Positions 26,110 to 34,964 of a DNA stretch of 64,000 nt are shown here, in pieces. The notes below the pieces were generated by a model that did no database searches, was not told where the DNA came from, and saw only the letters and a program-made list of their open reading frames with translations. Every line of letters begins with the position of its first letter. The stretch's first letter is position 1. The stretch covers positions 62,001-126,000 of the forward strand of contig CAYYPW010000013.1 of the NCBI GenBank assembly GCA_964473645.1. The letters run 5' to 3'. The position numbers were made by a program, and so were the translations under genes. This DNA is from HdN1 sp964473645 (GTDB lineage: Bacteria; Pseudomonadota; Gammaproteobacteria; Pseudomonadales; Ketobacteraceae).

Positions 26110-27225
26110 TCACCCCTGTGCCGGAAAGGCCGCGTTACTGATTGCCCATGCCACCAGACCGTCAGCGTTACCTCGCCAGCGTACTTCACTTTCGCGTCGC
26201 GAGAGCTGGTAATCGTACATGGGATCGTAATATTCCACCAGCAGCCGCCGAATACCCGGCACGAAACCCTCCGGGTTGCCGGTGGCCTCGAAATGCGCCA
26301 ACGCAGACTGCCATTCTTCATGTAACAGCTGGTGGCGACTTCCCCCTAACCGCGCACGGATGCGATCAAGATTTTCCAGCACAAACGCGTTGAAATGCGA
26401 CTCGGCATCATCACCATAATAATCTGCAAAAGCTTTGCGTTGCGCCACGATGTAATCCCGCACCACCCGTTGTTCCCGCTCTTCAAGGGGAGCCTCGAGC
26501 ACAACACGCGGTGCATGCTTAAGCGCCGCTTGCCACGGTAGAGGCAAAGCCACCCGCCCAATAAGATGGCTCTCATCCTCAACAAATAACGGCGCTGCTG
26601 CATGGTCATGGGTGTGCTTGAGCAATGCGATTGACAATGCATTCTCAAAATCAATCTGACTGGGTTGCGGTAGCACAGTGCGACCAAACGTTGAGCCACG
26701 ATGGTGCGCCAAGGCCTCCAAATCCACATGATGGGGCAAACGCGCCAACACATCGGTCTTGCCACACCCTGTTCTGCCAGAAACACAAATAAACGGCTGT
26801 TGTGCGCAGACTTCCGCCAAATTCTGCAGCAAAAACTGGCGCATGGCTTTGTAGCCACCTTTCACCAGCGGGTACAAAACGCCCTGCTCTGCCAACCACT
26901 GCTGTGTGGTGCGGGAACGCAATCCACCGCGAAAGCAATATAAAACCCCCGCCGGATGCTCCGTCGTAAAGGCTTGCCAATCCGCAAGGCGTTGCGCGCG
27001 AATCTGCGGGGTGGCCAATTGCAGTCCAAGTGCAATTGCTGCATCCTGACCAGACTGCTTGTACTCTGTGCCGATCAATTCGCGCTGAGCGTCATCCAAC
27101 AATGGCACATTTGTGGCATTAGGAAATGCGCCTTGAGAAAATTCGATCGGCGCCCTCACATCCATCATGGGAACATCGCGAAGAAAAAGTGAGGCATAAT
27201 CCGTGACAGGGTCAGGCAGACGCAT
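26110..27225 (-). CDS. mnmH: tRNA 2-selenouridine synthase MnmH (SelU/YbbB)
   Basis: 371 residues. MnmH replaces sulfur by selenium in 2-thiouridine at tRNA position 34, using selenophosphate from SelD. The N-terminal rhodanese domain opens with MRLPDPVTDYASLFLRDVPMMDVRAPIEF, carries the active-site Cys97 in LYCFRGGLRS, and is followed by a P-loop SGRTGCGKT (149-157). First gene of the operon mnmH-binding protein-ATPase-permease-selD. No selA, selB or selC is in the window, so tRNA selenation may be the main use of selenium here. Confidence 0.95.
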   Translation of the reverse strand: MRLPDPVTDYASLFLRDVPMMDVRAPIEFSQGAFPNATNVPLLDDAQRELIGTEYKQSGQDAAIALGLQLATPQIRAQRLADWQAFTTEHPAGVLYCFRGGLRSRTTQQWLAEQGVLYPLVKGGYKAMRQFLLQNLAEVCAQQPFICVSGRTGCGKTDVLARLPHHVDLEALAHHRGSTFGRTVLPQPSQIDFENALSIALLKHTHDHAAAPLFVEDESHLIGRVALPLPWQAALKHAPRVVLEAPLEEREQRVVRDYIVAQRKAFADYYGDDAESHFNAFVLENLDRIRARLGGSRHQLLHEEWQSALAHFEATGNPEGFVPGIRRLLVEYYDPMYDYQLSRRESEVRWRGNADGLVAWAISNAAFPAQG

Positions 27226-27389
27226 GAAAACTTATTCCAAAAGGCTGCAAAAGTGCTGATTATATCGACAATGCGTGCCGATAGCGACGACGTGTCATTA
27301 CTGGCATTCTGTGCCAGAACCACTATCCTTTTGGGGATACTAAACTCACTGCATTGACAGCAAAAGTTCTACACGCTGGGAGGCGGCCT

Positions 27390-29477
27390 ATGGGCGATCC
27401 GACGCTGAACCGGGATGCCATACTCGATACGCTCGATAGCATGATTGCTGTCATTGATCGCACGGGACGCATTATTTACGTCAATCGTGCATGGCGTGAT
27501 GCTGGCACCGACAGCGGATTGACCATTAATAAAACAAGTCTTGGCACAAACTATCTGACGGCTTGCCGTAAAGCGGCACTCGCGGGCGACGCCGACGCCA
27601 ATCTTGTCTGCGAAGGCATCCAACGCGTGCTCAAGGGCGCCGTTACTCAGTTTTCCCATGACTCGCTTCGCCTGGGCACGGTTGCCCCCTGCCGATTTAC
27701 ACTGCACTTCAGTGCGCTGATCGACCAACCTGGTTATTTTGTGGTGTCGCACCACCCCAGTACTGCGCGCCCTGCAGTTGAGAACCCTGAAGTCGCGTTT
27801 ATTGATGCGGCAGGACACACACAAGCCATCCTCGACAATCTGCTGGAAGGCATCATAACCGTGGATGCGCACGGAATAGTTCTGACCCTCAACCAGGCAG
27901 CCTGTGACATTTTCGGGTATCGCAGCGACGAAATTCTCGGTAAAAACGTGACGCTTCTCATGCCGCCTCCGCACCGACATCATCACGACGACTACCTGGC
28001 TTTTTACCGGCAAACAGGCGAAGCGCGAATGATTGGTCAACCTCGCGAAGTCGATGGTGTGCGTAAAGAGGGCACGACCTTTCCCATCAGCTTGTCTGTC
28101 TCCCGCATTTTGCATAACGGTGAACCGATTTTTATCAGTCTGATCAGAGACATCACACAGCGTCGGCGTGATGAAGATGAGATACGTCGATTGGCGTTTT
28201 TTGATTCTCTGACCGGGTTGGCCAATCGTCGATTGCTGCATGATCGGCTGGGGCAAGCACGGATCAGCTCCTCGCGCACCCAGCACCACGCCGCCGTCAT
28301 GCTGCTGGACCTGGATCATTTCAAGACGCTGAACGATAGCCTTGGCCATGACATGGGCGATCGTTTATTGCAACAAGTGGCGGAGCGATTAAAGGCTTGC
28401 GTGCGCGAAACCGACACTGTCGCTCGTCTGGGGGGCGATGAATTTGTCATTTTGCTGGAGGCGTTGAGCCCACGCAACAAAGACGCCGCCGCGCAAGTTG
28501 AAACCATTGCCAGCAAAATTCTGCGCGCTTTCGAACCACCCTTTTCGCTCAACGGGCACGACTGCAACAGCACGCCCAGCATCGGTATAACGGTGTTTAT
28601 AGGCGACAAGGACAGCGCCGACCATTTGTTGAAAAAGGCCGACATCGCCATGTATCAGGCCAAGGCCGCCGGTCGCAACAGTGCACACTTTTACGACCCG
28701 GCATTACAGGCAGCCATCGAGGCGCGCATTCAACTGGAACGCGAATTACGTGAAGGCTTGGTACATGACGAATATCGCCTGCTTTATCAATTGCAAGTCA
28801 ATAGTGAAGGTGTCACTTTCGGTGCCGAGGCATTGATACGCTGGCAAAGTGAACGCCGAGGTCTGGTCACCCCCGCCACCTTCATCCCCTTGTCAGAAGA
28901 AACCGGCCTTATACGCCCACTCGGACAATGGGTGCTGGAAACTGCCTGCAAACAACTGGTGGCATGGGCCTCTGATGAGCGCACCTCACACTGGACGTTA
29001 TCAGTCAACATCAGCGCATCGCAGATTGCACAGGCGGATTTTGTGGACACCATTGCACAGGCGCTGCATAAAACTGGCGCCAACCCCAGCCGCTTGAAAC
29101 TGGAACTTACCGAAAGCATGCTGGTGCGCGACATCGAGGATTCATTAGATAAAATGCAGAGTATTTGCGCGTTGGGAGTGAGCTTTTCGCTCGATAATTT
29201 TGGCACGGGATATTCATCATTGGCCTATCTGAAACGCCTGCCACTGGATCAGCTCAAAATCGATCAGTCATTCATCCATGGCATGCTCGAAAACCCCAAT
29301 GATGCACGTATTGCCCGTACCATGGTGACGCTGGGCCATAGTCTGGGCTTGCAGGTCATTGCCGAAGGCGTTGAAACTATCGCCCAGCGGGAGTTTTTGT
29401 TACAACTCGGGTGTGACGGTTTTCAGGGGTATCTATTCAGCAAGCCGGTTGATGCCGATGCAGTCCTGGCGTTATAA
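27390..29477 (+). CDS. PAS-GGDEF-EAL cyclic-di-GMP signalling protein
   Basis: 695 residues, no membrane segments. Two PAS-like sensors (about 5-125 and 140-265; the second has LVEGIITVDAHGIVLTLNQAACDIFGYRSDE), then diguanylate cyclase with intact GGDEF (348-352), then an EAL domain with EALIRW (480-485). The EAL loop reads DNFGTG (602-607), not DDFGTG, so one usual metal ligand is Asn. GGAGG lies before ATG 27390; the frame extends to TTG 27354, but that lacks a ribosome site. It converges with the VanZ-like gene, overlapping by 6 bp. Balance between synthesis and breakdown of c-di-GMP is not predictable. Confidence 0.92.
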   Translation: MGDPTLNRDAILDTLDSMIAVIDRTGRIIYVNRAWRDAGTDSGLTINKTSLGTNYLTACRKAALAGDADANLVCEGIQRVLKGAVTQFSHDSLRLGTVAPCRFTLHFSALIDQPGYFVVSHHPSTARPAVENPEVAFIDAAGHTQAILDNLLEGIITVDAHGIVLTLNQAACDIFGYRSDEILGKNVTLLMPPPHRHHHDDYLAFYRQTGEARMIGQPREVDGVRKEGTTFPISLSVSRILHNGEPIFISLIRDITQRRRDEDEIRRLAFFDSLTGLANRRLLHDRLGQARISSSRTQHHAAVMLLDLDHFKTLNDSLGHDMGDRLLQQVAERLKACVRETDTVARLGGDEFVILLEALSPRNKDAAAQVETIASKILRAFEPPFSLNGHDCNSTPSIGITVFIGDKDSADHLLKKADIAMYQAKAAGRNSAHFYDPALQAAIEARIQLERELREGLVHDEYRLLYQLQVNSEGVTFGAEALIRWQSERRGLVTPATFIPLSEETGLIRPLGQWVLETACKQLVAWASDERTSHWTLSVNISASQIAQADFVDTIAQALHKTGANPSRLKLELTESMLVRDIEDSLDKMQSICALGVSFSLDNFGTGYSSLAYLKRLPLDQLKIDQSFIHGMLENPNDARIARTMVTLGHSLGLQVIAEGVETIAQREFLLQLGCDGFQGYLFSKPVDADAVLAL

Positions 29478-30434
29478 AGGCGATGGGGAGCGCGCAAGAA
29501 AAACACCTTCCAAATAAAGGGTGCGTATTTGTGACAGCTGACTCGCAAAACAGGCGATGGATCGCATCTGTGTCAAATTCATCTCGCGCGTGGCGGGCGC
29601 TTCTCGCATCGCCGCCAACGAAAACGTGAGCGTATTCCAGCCTGGTGCCAATTCCACGGTCTGATTAAAACGATCCCGATGATCAAAACCATTGCGCTCA
29701 TGCTGGAGATCATGCGCACGGCAAGTGAATACCAGCGGGGCGCCCGGGTTATACCAACGCCACACTAGCGCGTCATAACCCTGCCAGTCAGCATAAAGCT
29801 GATCCAAAGTAAACGTACTGAATTCCCCGGGGAATAAATCCACTTGTAACAAGGGCCGAGAGGAAATCGTCGCATCGGTCACAGGTGTCACTTGGATTCG
29901 CAGGAGGTCCAACCGCGCCGCGGTCGCCGTGAGTGACGCTGGCGCATAGAGTTCCGGGAAGCTCAATCGTCGCGCGAGCGTGTCAACACTATGTAACACC
30001 ACATCTTGCAACGCCCACACCAGCAACAAGCCCCCTGCAATAACGCTTGCCATACGCTGCCACCCACGCTGCAAGGCCTGCCGCCATTCACGACTGAATA
30101 GCACCGCCACCGCAGCTCCCGAGGTATCGGCAACGATATCTTGCCATTCGCAATCACGCCCAATCAACCATTGCGCAAGCTCTATCAAAGCGCCCAGCAC
30201 GGCCATGACCAGCACGAGCATCAGGCAAAAGCGCGCCCCTACGACTGCCCGCCCCACGTGTGCCTGCCGCCAACGTAAGACAATATGCGTGAGCATAAAA
30301 AACAGAAGCACGTGCCCGAAGTTCCACACGGCATACACCCAGCGCCAGCCACTGGCATTGGGCATGTCCAGCAACAGGGTTAAGAGTATCGACACGCCAC
30401 ATAGCAACCAGGCAAACGTTGAGCGCTTAACCAT
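29472..30434 (-). CDS. VanZ-like membrane protein with C-terminal carbohydrate-binding-like domain
   Basis: 320 residues from ATG 30434. The N-terminal VanZ-like part (about 1-150) has four helices with the conserved pattern FGHVLLFFMLTHIV, ALIELAQWLIGRDCEWQDIVADTSGAAV. After a further membrane helix (about 140-165), the last 150 residues form a beta-rich periplasmic domain (LLQVDLFPGEFSTFTLDQLYADWQGYDALVWRWYNPG) that resembles galactose-binding/CIA30-type sandwiches. The start is 4 bp after the YdcF-like stop, so they form an operon. VanZ-type proteins are linked to envelope traits, but no specific role is shown. Confidence 0.7.
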   Translation of the reverse strand: MVKRSTFAWLLCGVSILLTLLLDMPNASGWRWVYAVWNFGHVLLFFMLTHIVLRWRQAHVGRAVVGARFCLMLVLVMAVLGALIELAQWLIGRDCEWQDIVADTSGAAVAVLFSREWRQALQRGWQRMASVIAGGLLLVWALQDVVLHSVDTLARRLSFPELYAPASLTATAARLDLLRIQVTPVTDATISSRPLLQVDLFPGEFSTFTLDQLYADWQGYDALVWRWYNPGAPLVFTCRAHDLQHERNGFDHRDRFNQTVELAPGWNTLTFSLAAMREAPATREMNLTQMRSIACFASQLSQIRTLYLEGVFLARSPSPL

Positions 30435-30438
30435 GGCG

Positions 30439-31212
30439 TTATCGCCAGTACACGCGGGCACGATAAAGCAGAATCCCCATCCATTCTCGCAGGGCTGATT
30501 CGGTCGTGCTGAACGCATGCGCGCTGGGTAACAAGCCGAGAATGGCGGGCTCTTTCACAGTAGAAATTCGCACATCGCAGGTCGCCGGAATCACCGTAAG
30601 CCCAGTCTCACGAAACAGAAACGAAGCCCGTGGCATATGCATCGCAGACGTCACCAACAGTACCGAATCAATATCGCGCTCCTTAAGTGTTTGCGCAGTC
30701 AACACTGCATTGTCTGCCGTATTAGACGAAGCGCTCTCCAACACAATGGCACTCTGCGGCACGCCCATTCGCATCAACAATTGCAGATGATACTCAGCCT
30801 CAGTCTGCAAGCCCGGGTTCGGAAATACCTGCCCACCCGACACCACAATCAACGGCGCTTTGCCAGCATGAAAAAGCTCGGCCGCAAACCACACCCGATC
30901 TGCCGCATCATTCAGATCAGGCATCACGCGCGGGGGGGCCGGCAACTCGATACCTCCCCCCAACAGCACGATTGCACCCGCAGCAGGTAATTTCTCTGGC
31001 GCTTGTTGTGGGTACTGCCGCTCCAGCGCATACCACAGAAAATTGGCAACGCCGGGGCTGGCCGCCACGATTACTATCAACCAAGCTGCCACCAACACTC
31101 GTAACGCTGCGCGCGTGCGCGCACGCCAGAGCAGAAACAGACCAGCAGTAAGCAACACCACCACCCAGGTGATGGGATAAAACAGATAGGGCAACAACTT
31201 GTGCAGTAACAT
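30439..31212 (-). CDS. YdcF/ElyC-family (DUF218) envelope protein
   Basis: 257 residues. Two N-terminal membrane helices, then a DUF218 domain: AIVLLGGGIELPAPPR, PLIVVSGGQVFPNPGLQTEAEY and ESASSNTADNAVLTAQTL. The late SVLLVTSAMHMPRASFLF is the most conserved family block. ElyC in E. coli affects peptidoglycan assembly and lipid-carrier use, and SanA affects envelope permeability. First gene of a two-gene operon with the VanZ-like gene. Confidence 0.85.
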   Translation of the reverse strand: MLLHKLLPYLFYPITWVVVLLTAGLFLLWRARTRAALRVLVAAWLIVIVAASPGVANFLWYALERQYPQQAPEKLPAAGAIVLLGGGIELPAPPRVMPDLNDAADRVWFAAELFHAGKAPLIVVSGGQVFPNPGLQTEAEYHLQLLMRMGVPQSAIVLESASSNTADNAVLTAQTLKERDIDSVLLVTSAMHMPRASFLFRETGLTVIPATCDVRISTVKEPAILGLLPSAHAFSTTESALREWMGILLYRARVYWR

Positions 31213-31437
31213 GGCAACGGACGCTCATGACAAACCCAAAAGTCTACCATAGCGCGCCTGACAGCCCATGCAATGCAACCAGAACAGGCCGAAGATCACC
31301 GGGGAGCTGGCCCAAAATGATCTGTGCGTACAGGCGCTTTACCCTCACACTCAACGCTCGCCTAGCGTCGACCAAAAGACGATGAATACGCCACGCTAGC
31401 GTTATCCGTACAACTCATACAGGTGGAGGAAAAGATC

Positions 31438-32358
31438 ATGGAATTACAGGGTAAAACCATTGCAGTCACCGGCGCCAGCGGCATGATCGGGGTATACATC
31501 TGTCGTAGCCTGCTGAAAGCCGGCGCCACCGTTATTGGTGTGGTGCGCAACCCCGCCAAGGCAGAATTTTTGGCGAAAGAGGGCGTGCAATTTCGCACGG
31601 CGGATCTTGCCGATGTGAATGCACTCACGACCGCACTGAGCGGTTGCGATGCTGTTATCGCCAACGCCGCCATGTATGTGGTGGCCAAAAGCATGCACGC
31701 CTGGGCGGAGCATGAAAAAGCCAACCTTGAAGGCACCCGCAATGTTTACGAAGCAGCACACCGTGCCGGTGTAAAACGGGTGGTGCAAATCAGCACCTTT
31801 GGCATTTATCGCTGGTCGTTGTTCCGCACATTGACAGAGCAATCACCACAGCTCGACGGCGCCAAGCGTAAAGGGGGCCCCTACCGCGCCACTAAACAGA
31901 CCAGCGAAGCGTTGGCCTGGGAACTGGCCCGCCAATATAAACTTGACCTGACTTCTTTACGCCCCACAGCCGTGTATGGTGCGCGTGATAACAATTTTCT
32001 GCGCCCTGTTTATCAATTGTTGAAATTGCCGATGGTGCCCATGCCGAGCATTCGCTTTCCGGTGGTGTATGCCGGCGATGTCGCGGAAGCGGTGGTCGGT
32101 GCACTGAAAAATGACGCCAGCATTGGTCAAGCCTATAACGTGGGCGGCGCCGATCTACAGATTGCTGACATCGTGCAAGCCGTAGCGCAGCAAGTGCCTC
32201 GTCAACGCCCCGTGTATGCCCTACGGCTACCGCTGAGCATTCGTATTGATAACAGCAAGGCTGAGCGGGATCTGGGCTTTCGCAATCGCCCCTTTAACGA
32301 AGGCATACGTGAGATTCTTGCAGAAGACACACTGCCCCGCCACTTGCGTGCGGGTTGA
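31438..32358 (+). CDS. NAD-dependent epimerase/dehydratase (extended SDR)
   Basis: 306 residues. Start ATG 31438 follows GGAGGA. Rossmann motif TGASGMIGVYICRSLL, then STFGIYRWS and a YRATKQTSE segment with the Tyr-x3-Lys pair, and late YNVGGADLQIADIV. This is an NAD-dependent epimerase/dehydratase or 3-beta-HSD-like extended SDR. Substrate is unknown (nucleotide sugar, sterol or aldehyde). An inverted repeat at 32388-32419 follows it, before the convergent acyl-CoA synthetase gene. Confidence 0.83.
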   Translation: MELQGKTIAVTGASGMIGVYICRSLLKAGATVIGVVRNPAKAEFLAKEGVQFRTADLADVNALTTALSGCDAVIANAAMYVVAKSMHAWAEHEKANLEGTRNVYEAAHRAGVKRVVQISTFGIYRWSLFRTLTEQSPQLDGAKRKGGPYRATKQTSEALAWELARQYKLDLTSLRPTAVYGARDNNFLRPVYQLLKLPMVPMPSIRFPVVYAGDVAEAVVGALKNDASIGQAYNVGGADLQIADIVQAVAQQVPRQRPVYALRLPLSIRIDNSKAERDLGFRNRPFNEGIREILAEDTLPRHLRAG

Positions 32359-32387
32359 CGCGGCAACGGGTAAAACAGCAAAGGGAG

Positions 32388-32419
32388 GCGCCATGTCTTG
32401 CATCTTTAGCAGCATGGCG
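32388..32419. terminator. Possible terminator between epimerase and acyl-CoA synthetase genes
   Basis: CGCCATG and CATGGCG pair across a 17-nt loop in the 71-bp gap between convergent genes. Without a T-run, this is a weak call. Confidence 0.4.
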
Positions 32420-32429
32420 TCATCCCTAT

Positions 32430-33971
32430 TTACCAAGAAACCGTTTTGAGTTCTCTTACCAGCAGTTTTCCGGTCGGTGTACGGGGCAGTTGTTGTACAA
32501 ACGTCATGACGCGTGGCAATTTGAAGCGTGCCACCCGTTCTCGCAAAAACGCCATCAACTGCGCTTGCAAATCTTCGGTAGGTGAAATGTGTGATTTAAG
32601 CTGAATGGCTGCCTGCACCACTTCGCCCCATTCGTGATTAGGGACACCAAACACCGCCACGTCCTCTACAGCGGGGTGCGCCATCAGCGCTTGTTCTATT
32701 TCGGCAGGGTAAATATTGACACCACCCGAAATAATCATGTTTGATTCTCGATCCGATAGGTAAACAAACCCTTCGGCATCGACCCGCCCGATATCACCGA
32801 TACAAAACACATACGGTTGCGGATGGGCTTTGCGCGTTTTCGTGGCGTCATTATGGTATTCAAAGACTTGTGGCAAAAAATGATGGCGTGCATACAGCTT
32901 GCCGGTTTGCCCTTGCGCCTGATCACAGGCGTTATTATCTTTGTCCATCAGTGGCAAGGGGTCGCCATGCTCATCGCCCACATATACATCGAAATGCGCC
33001 AGCGGCTTACCAACCGTTCCTGGATGGGCAAGCCAATCGTCACTATTGACGAGAGTGGTCGTGCCCGCTTCTGAGCCACCCCAATATTCGACCAGAATTT
33101 TGCCCCACCAAGCGATCATACTTTGCTTGGTACTGACGGCAATGGGAGCCGCGCCATGCAATGCCAGCGTTAAAGAAGACAGGTCATATTGATCCACGTG
33201 CTCGGGCGCACGTTCCCGCAGGGTCAGCAAGCGCACAAACATGGTGGGCACCAAATGGGTGTGCTTCACCCGAAAGCGCGCCACGGAGGCAAGAAATATC
33301 TCAGCATCCCAACGGGGCATGATCACCATGGGCGCACCGTTGAGCAGGTCATAAAGCGAAAACAGCATGGGCGCTGCATGATACAAAGGGCCTGTCACCA
33401 GATGGGCACCACTGCCATCCAGCCCGAAGGCAAAACCCCCACTGCACATGCGCTGCAAGGTTTCCCCCAATGTCGCTGGCTTACTGCGCTTCACTCCTTT
33501 GGGGCGACCTGTGGTGCCACTGGTGTAAAGCATGGTGCCACCCGCCGGGTCACTGGCGTGAAGATGCAATAACGCCTCTGTTTCACGCAAAAACTGCTGC
33601 GATAAGGTCTCGACATTCACGACATGGTAACCACGCCCGACACGCAATAAACCGGCGTGTTCCAGGTCATGCAAAACAACACGCGCGGTGGAATCAGTGG
33701 CGATATAATCGACCTCATCAGCCACTAGGTGGGTATTGATGGGCGTTACCCAAAGGCCCGCCAAAAGGGCACCCAGCAGGGCTTCGATAAATTCCACCCG
33801 ATTGCCAATCAGCAATGCCAGATGATCATCGGGGTGCAAGCCCAACGTCTCCCGATAATAACGAGCAAAATGCAGGGCCTGTGCATGCAATTGTTGCCAG
33901 CTGCGGGTTTGCTGCAGGTCAGTCAACGCCAGATCATGTGGGTGCAGGCGGCGGGCGCGGTCGAAGAACAT
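32430..33971 (-). CDS. AMP-forming acyl-CoA synthetase
   Basis: 513-residue adenylate-forming enzyme (ANL family) that activates a carboxylic acid with ATP and CoA. P-loop TMLYTSGTTGRPKGVKRS, motif YWGGSEAG, A8 hinge YLSDRESNMIISGGVNIYPAEIE and C-terminal catalytic Lys in TPTGKLLVREL. The start at 33971 has AGGA upstream. The N-terminus is short compared with FadD (561 aa), as for CaiC/cyclohexanecarboxylate-type ligases. Substrate is unknown; fatty, aromatic or bile-type acids are possible. Isolated on the minus strand, 75 bp after the DUF4124 gene. Confidence 0.9.
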   Translation of the reverse strand: MFFDRARRLHPHDLALTDLQQTRSWQQLHAQALHFARYYRETLGLHPDDHLALLIGNRVEFIEALLGALLAGLWVTPINTHLVADEVDYIATDSTARVVLHDLEHAGLLRVGRGYHVVNVETLSQQFLRETEALLHLHASDPAGGTMLYTSGTTGRPKGVKRSKPATLGETLQRMCSGGFAFGLDGSGAHLVTGPLYHAAPMLFSLYDLLNGAPMVIMPRWDAEIFLASVARFRVKHTHLVPTMFVRLLTLRERAPEHVDQYDLSSLTLALHGAAPIAVSTKQSMIAWWGKILVEYWGGSEAGTTTLVNSDDWLAHPGTVGKPLAHFDVYVGDEHGDPLPLMDKDNNACDQAQGQTGKLYARHHFLPQVFEYHNDATKTRKAHPQPYVFCIGDIGRVDAEGFVYLSDRESNMIISGGVNIYPAEIEQALMAHPAVEDVAVFGVPNHEWGEVVQAAIQLKSHISPTEDLQAQLMAFLRERVARFKLPRVMTFVQQLPRTPTGKLLVRELKTVSW

Positions 33972-34045
33972 GCGAAAATCCTGTCGGGTTCAAAGCCATG
34001 CCGCAAGCCTATCGCGTTCAACCCCGCCTTGAGAAGCGGAAGCGA

Positions 34046-34759
34046 TCAACGGATCGGGCATTCGGCGAACTGCAATGCCTGCAACTCCTTGCGACGCTGA
34101 CGTAGCTTGCGACCCTGGGCAGCCCGATACCCCGCTCGCAGTTCCGATTGTATCTTGCGCAAGGACAGATCATAGCGCTGGCAACGACGCTGTAGTGCGG
34201 CCTCTTGGCGCGCGCGTTGTGACATGACTGGACGACGCGGTTTTCGAGGGCTGCCCTTACTCTGAGTGGCCGCGTGCTGAGTAGCGTTGCGATATTTATT
34301 GCTGCGTGAGACGTTACCTGCGGTCACCCTGGAGGACGGCAACGACGACACTGACTTCGCCTTGGATTTTTTAGCGGGCTTCGCTGCGGCTTTTTTTCGT
34401 GATGGTTTTCGCTGCGATTTGGCTTTCGCTTTGCGCTTGGGTGTTGCCGAGGCATTCCCCTCGGCAACCATGTTGGGTGGCGGCGACACACCGGCGGGTT
34501 CAGCCTCCAGACGCGGAATCGATGAAGTCACCACTTGATACGGCCCTTGCACTGGCGCCGTATCGCTATACCAACGAATGCCATGTGCATTGGTGCCAGT
34601 GTAGACCTCCGCACAAGCCGGAGAAAAAGGCAGGCCATTCAACAACACCACTATCGATAATGGCAGGTATCCCAAAGTCAGCCGATTGCGTCCTGGCGCT
34701 GCGACTCGCAGCCCCGTTGAATGGGTTATTTGACCTGATTTCATCCCGAATAGCTCCAT
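34046..34759 (-). CDS. DUF4124 protein with Lys/Arg-rich region
   Basis: 237 residues. Membrane/signal segment (about 30-50), then a DUF4124-like domain (EVYTGTNAHGIRWYSDTAP), then a low-complexity basic tract (KRKAKAKSQRKPSRKKAAAKPAKKSKAKS) and a second basic helix-forming C-terminus (QRARQEAALQRRCQRYDLSLRKIQSELRAGYRAAQGRKLRQRRKELQ). DUF4124 proteins are envelope proteins of unknown function. The tract suggests binding to peptidoglycan, DNA or LPS after export; that is inference. Start uncertain (34759 or 34744). Confidence 0.65.
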   Translation of the reverse strand: MELFGMKSGQITHSTGLRVAAPGRNRLTLGYLPLSIVVLLNGLPFSPACAEVYTGTNAHGIRWYSDTAPVQGPYQVVTSSIPRLEAEPAGVSPPPNMVAEGNASATPKRKAKAKSQRKPSRKKAAAKPAKKSKAKSVSSLPSSRVTAGNVSRSNKYRNATQHAATQSKGSPRKPRRPVMSQRARQEAALQRRCQRYDLSLRKIQSELRAGYRAAQGRKLRQRRKELQALQFAECPIR

Positions 34760-34886
34760 CCTGAATAGCTCCGTCCTGAAGCGCTCCGCTCCTGCATCCC
34801 CCTAACGCCCAGACACACATAGACCCATCCCATGCAAACCCAGCATATGCCTCGAACTTTCATAGGGCACCAACCCACATGTATAC

Positions 34887-34911
34887 ATTTAGTCAATTTT
34901 GTTGACTAAAT
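34887..34911. promoter_or_regulatory. Palindromic operator upstream of FadL-1
   Basis: Perfect 10-bp inverted repeat ATTTAGTCAA - 5 nt - TTGACTAAAT, 54 bp before the FadL-1 start. Length and symmetry fit a TetR-family operator. It differs from the palindrome in front of FadL-2, so the two channels are probably under different regulators. No regulator gene is adjacent. Confidence 0.7.
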
Positions 34912-34964
34912 GACAAAAATACGGAAGATAGGATCGATAACAACAAGAACACAGGAAACAGGCA

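Noticed and set aside
27369..28349. Minus-strand 326-codon open frame
   Set aside because: Lies wholly opposite the PAS-GGDEF gene, with no ribosome site, no family motif and shadow-type composition.
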